Under the pieces are notes generated by a model that was not told the DNA's origin, did no database searches, and saw only the letters and a list, made by a program, of their open reading frames with translations. Shown one piece after another: positions 34,484-46,099 of a stretch of DNA of 64,000 nt. The position numbers and the translations under genes were made by a program. Source of the DNA: Chamaecyparis obtusa (taxonomy: Eukaryota > Streptophyta > Pinopsida > Cupressales > Cupressaceae). The DNA lies in contig BSBK01002080.1 in NCBI GenBank assembly GCA_027943335.1, forward strand, positions 1,120,001 to 1,184,000, given 5' to 3'. Numbering within the stretch: the stretch's first letter is position 1; every line of letters starts with the position of its first letter.

Positions 34484-36636
34484 TGCATGAACCAACCTAC
34501 TTAATGCATCTTTTCCCTTGATCTTTTGGAGGAGTAGCCATTCATTGGTTCTCTAAAATGCCTCCAACAATCAAAACCTTTGAGGAGTTGATCAAACTAT
34601 TTTATCAACAATACTCCTACAAAATTCAACATCCGATCACCATGATCGACATCTACAATATGAAGAAAAACTCAGGAGAACCCTTCCTGACTTTCCTCAA
34701 GTGATGGAGGAAGAAGTTTTCACTTTATGCTTGACCTATTCCAGAAACTGAAAAAATTGAAATCTTCATCAACAATTTGGTGTTGAAACTCAATTATCCC
34801 TTGCAAATGCAAAATCATACATCCTTTGATAAAATGGTGGAGAATGCCATCAAGATTGAGAATGTTCTTGTCAAAAAGGGAGACATATCACTTCATAAGG
34901 AGAACAAGTATGAATCTAGTTCTAGTTCCAACAACAAAGACAAAGGTAAATTCTGGAACAAGAAGAAGAATGTTGTAATAGATGGCATTGTTGATCATGT
35001 TAGTGTCCCATCAAAGGCACCCACATTCAATCTTACCATGGGTACTCAAGCCATAAAAGCTTCTGAACAAAAGGCATCTGAACCATCTCAAAAGTTGAAA
35101 GGCTATAAACCATGGGTTACAACACCAAAACATGAGTTCACTCCTTTGGGCGAGTCCTTAGAATCTACCATGAAAACTCTCTTGGAAAACAAAATCATCT
35201 CATTGCCTGAGATAAAAGCATTTGATCCTGAACCTAAACTAAAATGGTGGAAAGAGACTGATTTCTATGACTTCCATCGAAACAAGGGTCATAAAACCAA
35301 TAATTGCATATGCTTGAAACATCTCATACAAGACAAAATTGATAATGGAGAAATTATAATTGACAATCACAAAACCAAAAATGATTATATGACATTCATG
35401 GAACCATTTTTGAAACATGGTCAAGGAGATTCATCTTCTCAGCCTAACATGGGTGCTAAAGTCAATTACACCTACTCTAGAAACAATGCTGTCATAAATA
35501 TCATTGAACCATGCCTATCTGAACATTTCAACATCATCACAATTGTAAGAAAGGATAGAGATAATCAATCAAAAAATGTAGTAACTCGATCACAAGCTCA
35601 GGCACATCTACAAGTACAAAACTTGAATTCATCCAATACCCCTAACATGCCTTTTAGTCTTTCATCTTCTTCCAAATAGAGGGCTACCTCAAAATCATCA
35701 AATCCTAAAGAGACTAGGCCAACATCATATAGTATTATCCAACAAATCCATCATACCAATGAAAAAATATCAATGTTTGAGTTGCTTCAGATATCTCCTA
35801 CTCATAGAGCTATTCTAGATAAGGCTCTGCTCGATTCCAATGTTCCTAAAAATCTTGATCTAGACAGATTCCAGACTATGGTAGGTCATCTAACATCCCC
35901 TCAGTATATCTCCTTTTCAAAGGAAGATGAAAATTCACTAAGTCATCTGCATAATCAGCCCTTGCACATTGAAGTCTTGATCCAAAACCATTGTGTCAAA
36001 TGTGTGTTGATAGATGGAGGTGCTGGTCTAAATATCTATTCCTACAAATTGATCACACAACTAGGATTATCAGAAGATGCTATTGATCCTAAAAAGAAGA
36101 TAACCATAAAAGCATATGATGAACAAGAAAGATCTTCCAAAGGAACAATTAGCCTACCTATCAGAATAGGACCTGTTAACAAAGACATCACTTGTCAAGA
36201 TCTAGATCTTCCCTTGGCTTACAATGTTCTTCTAGGAAGGCCTTGGATACATGAAATGAAAGATATTCCATCAACATACCATCAATGTGTGAAATTTCCT
36301 TATGATGGAGTAGAGGTCATGATTCTAGCTGACACATCCACATCTTGTAATGCCTTGAAAGAAAGTGCGGACAAACTTGTTCCACATAATAGAGAATCTT
36401 TCACTAAGAAAACAAACATTGCATCTACATCCAAGATGGAAGACATTTCCAAAGAAGTAAAAATTAAGGACATAGGTATGGGAGAATACACTATGGAACC
36501 AATCCTTTCTCTCACATCTCTCCTGATGTCCCCAAAATCTTATGGACAACCTTCAAATAAAGTGAAACCTACTACTAAAGAACCTCAAGTCATATTTAAT
36601 GGAAGTTTTATCATAGAAAAAGTATCCAAGAAATAA
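34484..36636 (+). pseudogene. G gag (C-terminal part) and protease
   Basis: This continues the gag frame cut at 21310. It has the retrotransposon-gag core (WFSKMPPTIKTFEELIKLF) and a degenerate zinc knuckle (FYDFHRNKGHKTNNC, ~35260-35310, first Cys lost). Stops include three TGA in 34520-34735 and TAG 35677. The frame continues into an aspartic protease (35773-36636) with active-site region CVLIDGGAGLNIYS, Asp at 36013; the DGG form is usual in Tat and Athila elements. LGRPWIHEM near 36235 is the second protease signature. TAA at 36634 precedes a spacer. Confidence 0.85.
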
Positions 36637-38399
36637 TATGATGAGGAAGAAGCTATATTAGGATGGTTATACAAATATGAGTCTCAATCCCAGACAGTTT
36701 AGAAATGTGACTCTAAAAGGCCTAAAATCCCTATCAAATCTTATGGACCAGGTCATAAACTCATGTTTAAAATGGGATACACTAGAAAAGGACCTCTAGG
36801 AACAAGAGAAAAAGGCATTGTAAAACTAGTTGAACATTGTGGAAGGATGACCATGTTGGAAATATGGTCAGTTCTCCCATCGAGATTGTGACATGGCTTA
36901 ACCACCTCCTATGTCTTCTATAAGTCTAGTGGTTGTATTAGGCATTAACAGGTTGATCTTTTGGTGCAACATAAACCACTAATTGTAACAAGTGGTATCA
37001 GAGCTTGGTCATAGGTTTGAATCCCCTTAGGTAACAGTGAGGGGGAGATTATTAGAAAAATGGTCAGTGCTCCCCTCAAGATTCACAACATGGCTTAACC
37101 ACCTTCTATTTCTTCTATAAGTCTAGTGGTTTTATCAGGCATTAACAGGTCAATCTTTTGGTGCAACAACAACCACTACTTGTAATAGACCAAAGATACT
37201 ATAGGCCTGGGATATGAAAAGAAGCCTTTTCATCTTAGCAAAAATTCTCCACATGTCTTAGAGAAGATTGTACCATCAACAACAACGCAGCTAGAGGAAG
37301 AAACTCAACAATCAGATAGTGATGATTCAGACAACTCTGAAGTTATTCTTTAAGAATTTTTACCTCTAGAAATACTAGATCTCCTTAAAGATGAAGAAAA
37401 ACCTAAGAAGAATATCAATGTGGTAGCTACACAAGAACCTACAATTAAACAAGAGGAAGATAAACCTATTAAAATAGCTAAAAATTTGGGATACAATAGT
37501 GATTCTGAAATAGACTCTCATGAGTATGATTTCAAATTAGAATCAGAAGGAAATCCTGCTTGGGAGATCCATCCTAACTTTACACATGTTCTTAGATTTC
37601 CCAGAGGTCTAGATGAAGAATTAGAAGATGAATCAAATGACTATGAATGGGGAGTTATTCTAGAAGAAGATGAACTTATTAATGAGAAACACATTGATGC
37701 CATTCACCAATATTCACCTAAATCTGATGTAAGTCTAGAGAGAAATGATGAACTTAATGAGTCTGATCCACCTACTCCTAAAGTAGAATCTAATAATGAC
37801 ATTGAGACTATTCACGAATTGAACATTTTAAGAAGTAATATCACCTTTGAATTTGAGAGTCAGGTTAGGACCAATGATGACAACACCATATGCATGAATG
37901 CCATTTCCCAATCCTCCCCTACATTGACTATCCAGTATCTAGAACTTATTGACCAAACGTCCACTGATCTGAGCCAAGATATCCATACCTTTTGAAATGA
38001 CCATGCCCTTGCTTGCTGCCTCAATGTAGTGGAACCTATGATGACTTCCATCAACAAACCTAGAGTTAGCATGAAAGAGTCAGATATCAAATATCTTAGT
38101 CAAAAGAACAAGAATAAAAAGAAAAAGAGTTATGAGGGTGAAAACCACTTTGTGATAGTCTCAGAACCTAAAATAGTAAAGACAAAAGATGTATCCAAAG
38201 GTGAAAACCTCTTTGAGGTGCCTAAGGATGAGATATTTGATGTCCTTCTGAGTCATTTATAGGATAGATCTCCAGTATTGATAGAGCCCACTCAATCTAT
38301 CAACTTGGGTACAACAAAGGAACCACAACTGATTCATGCAACACAATCTCTTTCAGAAGAAGAAAAATAGGCATTCACTACTTTTTAACATAGAAGTAG
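36637..38399 (+). pseudogene. G protease-RT spacer, interrupted by the TRIM
   Basis: The frame continues, with stops, as an acidic, low-complexity linker of the polyprotein. A GLGYEKKPFH motif directly follows the TRIM, and such GLGYE segments are typical of this region in Tat/Athila polyproteins. Inserted TRIM plus duplication is 339 bp, a multiple of three, so the frame is kept. Stops include TAA ~37351, TGA 37993 and TAG 38260. One or more frameshifts lie between 38262 and 38856. Confidence 0.7.
36854..37187 (+). mobile_element. TRIM (miniature LTR retrotransposon), 334 bp, TSD GACCA
   Basis: Direct repeats 36854-36990 (TGTTGGAAATATGG...TTGTAACA) and 37050-37187 (TATTAGAAAAATGG...TTGTAATA) are ~137 bp each. 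Between them lie only 59 bp: primer site TGGTATCAGAGC (36993-37004) and polypurine tract GAGGGGGAGAT ending at 37049. GACCA flanks both sides (36849-36853 and 37188-37192). There is no coding capacity. TRIMs are non-autonomous and mobilised in trans. Each LTR carries TCTAGTGGTT, and the internal part has GGTTTGAATCC (37014-37024), resembling Pol III A and B boxes; this last reading is tentative. Confidence 0.93.
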
Positions 38400-39770
38400 A
38401 TCAACTTCGCATGGAAGTATTCAAATATGCCAGGGTTAGATCCAAATCTAAAAATGCATCATCTCTCTATCACTCTAGGACTCAAACCTGTTAAACAAAA
38501 GTTGTGAAAGATGCATCCCCATGTTGCACTCTTAGTCAAAGCTGAATTAGAGAAATTATTGAAAGCCAAATTTATCTGAGTTATTGACTATGCTAAATGG
38601 ATCTCAAACATATTTCCAATTTCAAAACCAAACAAATCAATCAGAGTGTGCACAGATTACAGAGATGTAAACAAAGCATTCCCTAAGGATGATTTTCCAT
38701 TACCAAACATTGATATGATAGTGGACATGACTATGGGCTTTGAGATGTATTCTTTAATGGATGTTTTTTCTTGATACAACCAAATCGAAATTGCTCCAGA
38801 AGATCAAGAGAAAAAAACTTTTACATGTGCATGGGGTACTTTTTGATGAAATATCATGCCATTTGGGCTTAAGAATGCTAGTGCTACATATCAAAGAGCT
38901 ATGACATCTATCTTTCATGACATGATGCATCAAACTATGGAAGACTATGTTGATGAAACCCTAGCTAAATCAATGATAAGATTAGAACATTTGAATGATT
39001 TGAGAAAAATACTAGACATAATGGATAAGTTTAGTCTCAAGCTAAACCCTAAAAAGTGTGCTTTTGGTGTCACTTCTGGAAAGCTCCTAGGCTACATTGT
39101 TTCAAAGAAAGGTATTGAAGTAGATCTCGCTAAGGTCAAAGCTATCATGGAGATGCAACCTCCCAAAAACATCAGTCAAATGAGAACCTTACAAGGAAGG
39201 GTGCAATCAATCAGACATTTCATATCTCAACTAGCTGACATATCATAGCCTTTCACAAAAACATTACATAAGGGTGTGAATTTTGCATGGAACGAGGAAT
39301 GTGAAAAGAACTTCAATCACATCAAGCAATATCTATCAAATCCTACTATTTTGATGCCTCATATTCAAGGGAAGACATTGATTCTGTATGTCTCTGCCAC
39401 AGATACATCACTGGGGGCATTACTAGTGCAACATGATGAGAACAAGAAAGAAAGAGATATCTACTACATTAGAAGAACATTGGTAGCTTATGAGAAGAAC
39501 TATTCAATGATTGAGAAAGCTTGTCTAGCTATGATCTTTGCATCACAAAAACTAAGACACTACATGTTAGCTCATACAACACAATTAATAGCTAAGATTG
39601 ATCCATTGAAATACTTGTTAAGAAAAGGTTCCCTCATGGGTAGATTAGCTAAATGGGTGATGCTATTGAATGAGTTTGACATAGAATATGTTGAAAGGAA
39701 AGCTATCAAAGGACAAGTCATTGCAGATCAGTTAGTTGACGGACCAATGTTTGATGATACACCATTATAG
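38400..39770 (+). pseudogene. G reverse transcriptase and RNase H
   Basis: Ty3/gypsy RT blocks appear in order: DYRDVNKAFPKDDFPLPNID (~38655), MDVFS (38760), MPFGLKNASATYQRAM (38856) and the catalytic box at 38946-38957. The box reads YVDE instead of YVDD, so one catalytic Asp is replaced. RNase H follows (LYVSATDTSLGALLVQ ~39385; KLRHYML ~39550). The 5' part of RT has stops and frameshifts (for example after MDVFS, and TTTTTGATGA at ~38840). The product would have been inactive. Confidence 0.88.
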
Positions 39771-40500
39771 ATAGAATTTCTTGATTTATCCATCATGAAC
39801 ATATCTTCCAAAACTTGGCATCTTTTATTTGATAGATCTTACACATAGAATGGATTTGGATTAGACATACTATTCATAACACCACAAGGTTACTCAATAG
39901 CCAAAGCTTTCAGACTAAAATTTTCTTACACAAAAAATATTGCTGAATATGAAGCTCTACTTAACGGTATGAAGATAGCAATTGAGTGGTGAGTGATAGA
40001 GTTGCATGTTCATGGAGACTCATAGCTAGTCATACACCAAGTCAATGATGTGTACCAAAAAAAACATGAGAAACTTGTTACATAAAAATGCATGGTAGAT
40101 GACTTAAATAAATATTACATATCTATCACATTTGAGAAGATTCCTAGAATGGAGAACAAGGCTGCTCATGCTATGGAAACACTATCATCTCTACTACAAT
40201 AGCCCCAACATGAGCTATGTTATGAGTTCCTGGAGGAAGCACTATTGTTTCCTGCATATGATTCCCCTAAAACCCACATGATCTGCATTGTTGTTGGTCA
40301 TGATTCCTCTAGATACAAAAACCTTTTCTCTAACCTTCAGGACCAAATCATACCTAACACCTTCAACAACCATGAGAAATGATACCTTATCTGAAATGCA
40401 TCCTGGTATGTCATCATTGGTAATGATCTGTACAAACGGAGTCTAGATGGTACACTTCTTAGGTGTTTGGAACATGAAGAGTCTCAACATGCATTAGAGG
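39771..40500 (+). pseudogene. G second (archaeal-type) RNase H and linker
   Basis: The signature LLFDRSYT...NGFGL, AEYEALLNGMKIAIE and HVHGDS-LVIHQV (39815-40045) is that of the archaeal-type RNase H found after the ordinary RNase H in Tat-lineage elements. The expected D-G-S is D-R-S here. Several stops are present. This domain assigns G to Tat rather than Athila or the chromoviruses. Confidence 0.85.
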
Positions 40501-41575
40501 AAGTCCACGATGGTATATGTGGATCACATTCCAATGGTTTAACACTAGCTTGAAAACTTATTAGGACTGGGTACTATTGGCCTGAAATGGAGAAAGAGGC
40601 TATCAAATTTGCTAAGAACTGTAAAAAGTGTCAAGTACATGGAAACTTGATTCATGCACTAGGGAGAGATCTTATTCCCTTTATTACACAATGGCCTTTT
40701 CAACAATGGGCATTTGATCTGATTGGAGCCATTTATCCACATTCTTCTAATGGACATACCCATATCATTACAGCTACATACTATTTCAAAAAATGGGTAG
40801 AAGTAGTTCCTTTGACTCAAGCAACTAGAAAGAAAATCTCTATGTTCATTCTGAACTACATCATATGTCAGTATGGTATTCCACATTCTATAGTCACAGA
40901 TAATGGTGGCCAATTCAAGAATAAAGATATAGATTCCTTATGCTCAAAATTCAAGATAATACAACATTGGTCATCCATATACTATCCTCAAGGGAATGGA
41001 CAAGCATTGGCATCAAATAAGAATCTGTTGAAAATCTTGCATCGAATAGTTAATAAAATAGGAAGAGACTAGCATCTCATGATCAATCTAGCTCTCTAGG
41101 CCTAGAGAAAAAGTATCAAAATGCTCACTGGGGCTACACCATTCACTTTATTTTATGGGTCTAAAGTGGTACTACCTAGAGGTTAAAATCCCATCATTAA
41201 GAATTAAAATGTATGGTCTAGTAACTAATGATGACTTTAGAGTGTCTAGGTTGCAAGAACTTGAACTACTAGATGAGAATAGACAAGAAGCATATGATCA
41301 TCTCAGAGTATATCACAAAAGAATGTCTAGAGGCTACAACAAGAAAGTCAGATAGAGAATTTCAGGTTGGCAATCTAGTCTTGAGAGAAAATCCCCAAAA
41401 TCAATCACATCGAGAGCGCAAGGGGAAGTTTGAACCCAAATGGCTGGTTCCCTTTGTTATCCATGCTACTTTTGGCTCTGAAGCCTATCAACTCTCAACA
41501 AATGAAGGAGAATAGCTCTGAGAACCAATCAACATTCTCCATCTGAAGAAATTCTACGCCCAAGGCATTCAGTAT
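40500..41575 (+). pseudogene. G integrase
   Basis: The zinc-binding H-H-C-C region (EVHDGICGSH...FAKNCKKCQVHG) is at ~40500-40635. Core residues are Asp in WAFDLIGAI (~40720) and Asp in VTDNGGQF (~40895). The catalytic Glu expected in the GQAEASNK context reads Leu (GQALASNK, ~41007). Frameshifts follow 41072. The C-terminal end LKKFYAQGIQY stops near 41575. Two catalytic defects, here and in RT, confirm the copy is dead. Confidence 0.87.
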
Positions 41576-43719
41576 TAAAAAATGTCCTGAAAAAAATAAT
41601 AAAAATTAGAAAAAGTCCTGAAAAAATGATCATCCTGGTGAAAACCTAGCAAATAGGTGCCTTGATGTATCACAAAAAAAATAGAAAAAATGGAAAAATA
41701 CAAAAAAAATTGAAAAAATAAAAAAATGAGAAAAAGAAAAAGTGCCTTGGTGAAAACTTGGAAACAGGCGCCTTGGTAGCAAAAATAGAATCTTTGCCAA
41801 GATGGTGAAAACCTGGAAAACATGCACCACTTGTTCAAAATGCTCCATCTATTAGCACAGTCTTTGTCTTTCACAGCTTTTAGTCCTGCTTTAGTTTGTA
41901 TATATCTCTTGGTTTGTTTTCGCATTCCTATTTTCAATAAAGTTGATTTGTGCACCATTTAGCTTAAACGTCTGTATCCTATCAATGTTTCAAAACTTGG
42001 GGGCAATCAATGTCATATCCTATGGTCTCTAGTATACCTTAGATGAGTCATATCTAGTCAAAGTCCTTTGAAGCTACATCTGAGTCAGTTAGTCTCCTTA
42101 CCAAAAAGGATTTTGCAATCAAACACAAACAAACATCAACACAAACAAACTGAAAACAATCTTTTCCGCGTGCTTTAATCTTCTTTGTATGCTTACTGAT
42201 TCACATTGAGATTTTTTCATATTGTGTCCTTTTGAGCTCTTCGATGATGTCCTTTACAAGATTTAGAGAGTGATGAATGGGGGCATAATCTTTTCTTTGT
42301 TTTCTATTTTGAGTGAAAATCTAACAACTTTGGAAATTCTAGATTGAAATGGTGTCCATCTGTAAGAGCCTCCATCTCGTATTGGATGGCCATGTGTACC
42401 TTGACCATTGACACCTGGAAAATTCAAGGAAGTTTGATCTAACTTTATCTTTTGAGCGAGTTCTTACTCCTACTATGAAACATGATCTTACCTAAGGATG
42501 TGAATGATAAAGGGTCACTACGGGTAATTCACATTGGATTTAGAATGATCTCTTGATTGCTTAATGTGTTTGCACCTTAAGGTGTATTCAGGTCATCATG
42601 ATGTTTATGTTTTGATGCTTATACAAATTGCTATATCAAAATGGACATGATATTTAGGTCATCCTGGCGTTTGTGCCTTGGTGCTTATATCTAATCTGAC
42701 ATTCTGAAAACAAAATAAATATTCATATGTCCATGGTTGTCTAGCCAGTGGGCATTGTATTGACTTTGACGCACAAATCAATATTCATATGTCTATAGTT
42801 TCCTAACTAGTGGATGTTGTATTGACTTATCCAGTTACCTAAAAATTCTATGATGAAAATGATCGACACATGATCAGTGACTAAGTCCTAGGTCTTAGGT
42901 TTGCTTTTCATTTTGCATTTCACTTTTCACTTTCCATGATTGCATGATCTCATGATTTCAAAATCAAACTTGAACATTTAACGATTCTTCAAACCTAATC
43001 CAAAACATGATACAGGAGCTGAGTCTCACACAAAGGTCTCTTCATAGATCTGCAAGCAGTCACCATCCTGGGTTAAACATCCTTTTTTCTGATAACTGAT
43101 CAAGTACTTGTCTTTGTTAATACCTGCAAAAACATATCATGTCTATCGTTGCATTTACATATCATAAATTCCATTACATTCATTTGCATTCCATACATGT
43201 GCATCCATAAAGCATAAACAAATCATACATTTCCATAAATCATAATCAACTTCATTGCATCATCCATAAATTTAAAAGAAAACATTGCATTGCATATTCC
43301 ATACATTCTACACTACTCAAAGCATTTACATCACATGATATCATCATATACAAAATGAAAAGTACACATGAAGTCACAACCAAAATCAATCAATCTCATA
43401 TATATCATAAATCAGAATAGTCAGAGGTGTACTATTGGCACAAGATATAAAAGAATGAGCTCATGTGAGCAATCAGAGTTAGATCATTGTATATGAACAA
43501 ATGACAAAATCAGTGAACAACATGATAGATTAGCTATCTGCCCACTCCTCTATATCTCACGGTGGCTTAGCCCACTATGCTCTAGCTCCCTTTGAGGCAA
43601 TCATATACTGAGAGTAAGTGGGTACTCTCTATGTTGCAGGAACTATGGCATAGTAAGCATATACATAATATGAGGCTCGTGCAGTCTGATGTACTACCTA
43701 TGCCTATAATCATCTATTA
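41576..43719 (+). repeat. G 3' region with diverged tandem repeats, non-coding
   Basis: No sense ORF was found. Repeated units include GGTGAAAACCT-GNAAA-GCGCCTTG types at ~41636, 41745 and 41804; AGGTCATCNTG...GATGCTTATA at 42589-42623 and 42655-42689; and AATATTCATATGTC...TATTGACTT at ~42718-42766 and ~42780-42828. Repeats in this region are a known feature of Tat elements. 43130-43300 is AT-rich CATT/CATA low-complexity sequence. Confidence 0.7.
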
Positions 43720-45419
43720 TTTTCCTCACACTCTACATGATACCTCTCAAAATCCTTGAGCTGTACCTTAGGAGTAGTGATCTATGCCCTCAAATCTCAA
43801 ACCTATAGTCTGAGTCTCCTAATGATATCCCAAGGAGTCTACTTCAATCCAGGATCCACATCTGCAACTAGCATATCTGTGTCCTTAGCTAGCTGATCAA
43901 CATCCTCTACCTTGCGCACCTTGTAGCATCTAACCTCAACACCAAGATCAAAATTAGGATCCACTTGTGTAGTATCAATATCAAGGCTTACATCTTATTG
44001 TGCCCCCACAACCTCATCAACACTCCCAATGCTACCAAGTGTGCCATTCTCTCCTCTAGTAGATCTCCTCTGAAGAACTGTAGGTCTCCCTACTGTAGAA
44101 CTTAGAGGGTGAGGTGGTCTCATCTATCCAACTAGCCTCTATGGAGTAACCATAGCCCTAGGCCGCAGTGGTGTAGGATGCATCACTAGAATCGATGTAT
44201 CACAACATCTTTGATCCCTACCTATGGGAGCCCCTATAACATCTACTGCCTCCTCCATGCTCAGAATCAGCACTGTAGGATCTGAAAACCTGTGCATCAG
44301 GTGACCTGTCAGCCAAGAAATGAACATATCTGTAACCCTGACATCTGCTACCTATAGTCTATAGTCCCACTCTATCGACACATATCCTATATACTCCTAA
44401 CTACATAGAGCATAAGATAATCATGCTATCCATCCAGGTCCCAACTCTCAAACAAAAGGTGCATATGTGGCATAGTCCTGAGGGGCATCCTAGATGATGT
44501 CGTATTGCCTCCACACCTATGTAATGATGAATCTCCCAAGGACAGTAGTGGAGCGACCTATCAGAACTTGACTCTAACAAAAGTAACTGAACTGAGACCG
44601 AGCAGTCGGCCATGCCTCTACCTATACATATAGTCGCCATATGACAAAGGTCATGTCATTGAGGACCTACCTCCAATACTCAATGATAACCATGCGAACC
44701 TGTTTCACGTATCTAGAATATACATATATAATAGGCTCCTATGGATGCTGCTGACTCTGATATATTGGCCGACATATGGGAATATGCTCCCATGCCCAAA
44801 TCTCTAGAACAAGAGTACTTGAAGAAAAAGACTTTCTCTCATGATACACAATCTCATGCATCTCTGAGAACATATGTGCAAGTATGCACTAACCCCAACC
44901 CAACTTAGAAGGTGTAGCCATCAGATGAGCTACCATCGGGGCCTAGCCCATAAAGAGACCATTCTACTGACAGTCAAACATGATGATCCCACCGATCATC
45001 CCTGCTATGATGCACTCAAGTCTATGGGTATACCCATATTGCTATATTAGAGTCTCCTAGGATATAGACTGTGCCAACTGATCATCATCTCCAAATAGAG
45101 TCCTAAAGGCATGAAGGCTAGCATTCCCCACACTGACATAATTAGGACGAGGACCATGAAATGGAATACATAGAATCCTATATACGTCCTCAGGTGTGAT
45201 GATAATCTCTTGAGTGGGTAGGTGCAAAGACTATATCTCTGAATGAAACTGCTCTATCAAAGCAATTAGTAGACCATGGTTCACCTGAATCTCAAGCAAA
45301 TAGATGAGGTACTCAAATCTGCACGTAGCTAGGTGCACTCTCAGTGGGTCAATCAGTGACACACATAATCTCTGAGTAGCTGGGTGTGATATCTAGATAT
45401 GAACATCAGCATAGATGAC
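43720..45419 (-). pseudogene. Antisense plant mobile domain (PMD) gene carried by G
   Basis: Read on the minus strand from 45419, one frame of ~570 codons shows the plant mobile domain pattern. There is LLIALIEQFHSE with TPEDVYRILCIPFHG, then an IIAGMIGGIIMF segment, LGWG-CILAHMFSEMHE and LEIWAWEHIPICRP. This is the MAIN/MAIL-type domain (PF10536 as I recall). The first twelve premature stops in the frame are all TAG. A C-terminal low-complexity tail includes the segment at 44139-44327. Antisense PMD ORFs are known from Tat elements. A splice acceptor (TGTGTAG) precedes the exon. Confidence 0.75.
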
Positions 45420-45925
45420 CTACACAACACATAAATAGGGTACCCTATTAGTAACTTGGTAAAAAATCAGGTTATAAGTATAGAAATTGAAAAGTTGAAC
45501 ACTTCAAAAGGTACATTAAATGCTAAGGAATCAGTCTAAGAAATCAGAAAAATAAAAAATTTGACCTAAGGAGGTGAAAAAAACTCATTGTTTTCCATAT
45601 GAGTTTTTAGATTGGTGCCAAAACTCGTACGAGTTTCTATAGGTTCCCATATGACAATTCATGAGTATACAATAGTCTAAGGGTTCCTGTACAACATTTG
45701 AGGGACTCGATGATCGTACGACAGATGGGTCCCTATCATATGACTTTCAGATAGCACGGGGATGACACTCTAAAATAATTTCAAAAATCATATGAGTACC
45801 CGTGGACTTTTGTATGACTTTTCACAGTGCAAAAATTCAAAAAGAAAAAACACGTATGAAAGATTCCTAAAATGCTAAAAACATGCAGAATCTGAATTCA
45901 TAGAGAGGCACAGAGGTCCACTTAC
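45420..45925 (-). other. Predicted intron of the antisense PMD gene
   Basis: Read on the minus strand, a GTAAGT donor sits at 45925-45920 and a TGTGTAG acceptor ends at 45420. The interval has no ORF and contains a cluster of TCGTACGA/TCATATGA palindromes (45591-45820), including AAACTCGTACGAGTTT at 45621-45636. The intron call rests on consensus sites only. Confidence 0.4.
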
Positions 45926-46084
45926 GGGGTTCACATACTAGGGAGGTCGCTAGTGTCACCGGCTACACTTGAAATGATGTGAGGAGACTGGAACTACCAT
46001 GTTTTCTATTTTTCTTTCAGAAAGCTCCATAAAAATCACAAAAGACAAAAGTGAATAATGATTTGAAAATGACACTTTTGGCCC

Positions 46085-46091
46085 TTATATA
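46085..46091 (-). promoter_or_regulatory. TATA box for the antisense PMD gene
   Basis: On the minus strand the sequence is CCTATATAAGGG, a strong plant TATA box. Transcription from about 46060 leftward would give a short 5' UTR before a candidate ATG at 46000-45998 and the predicted donor at 45925. The frame after that ATG has stops, so the exact start is uncertain. Confidence 0.5.
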
Positions 46092-46099
46092 GGTTTTGA

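Noticed and set aside
41575..41958. Minus-strand Phe-rich frames at 41575-41958 and 10615-10812.
   Set aside because: They are complements of A/G-rich stretches (poly-Lys/Glu coding or AAAAAT repeats) with no family resemblance.
43720..45419. Antisense PMD frame considered as a host MAIN/MAIL gene.
   Set aside because: It lies between the integrase and 3' LTR of G, in the place where Tat elements carry such an ORF, and has a dozen stops.
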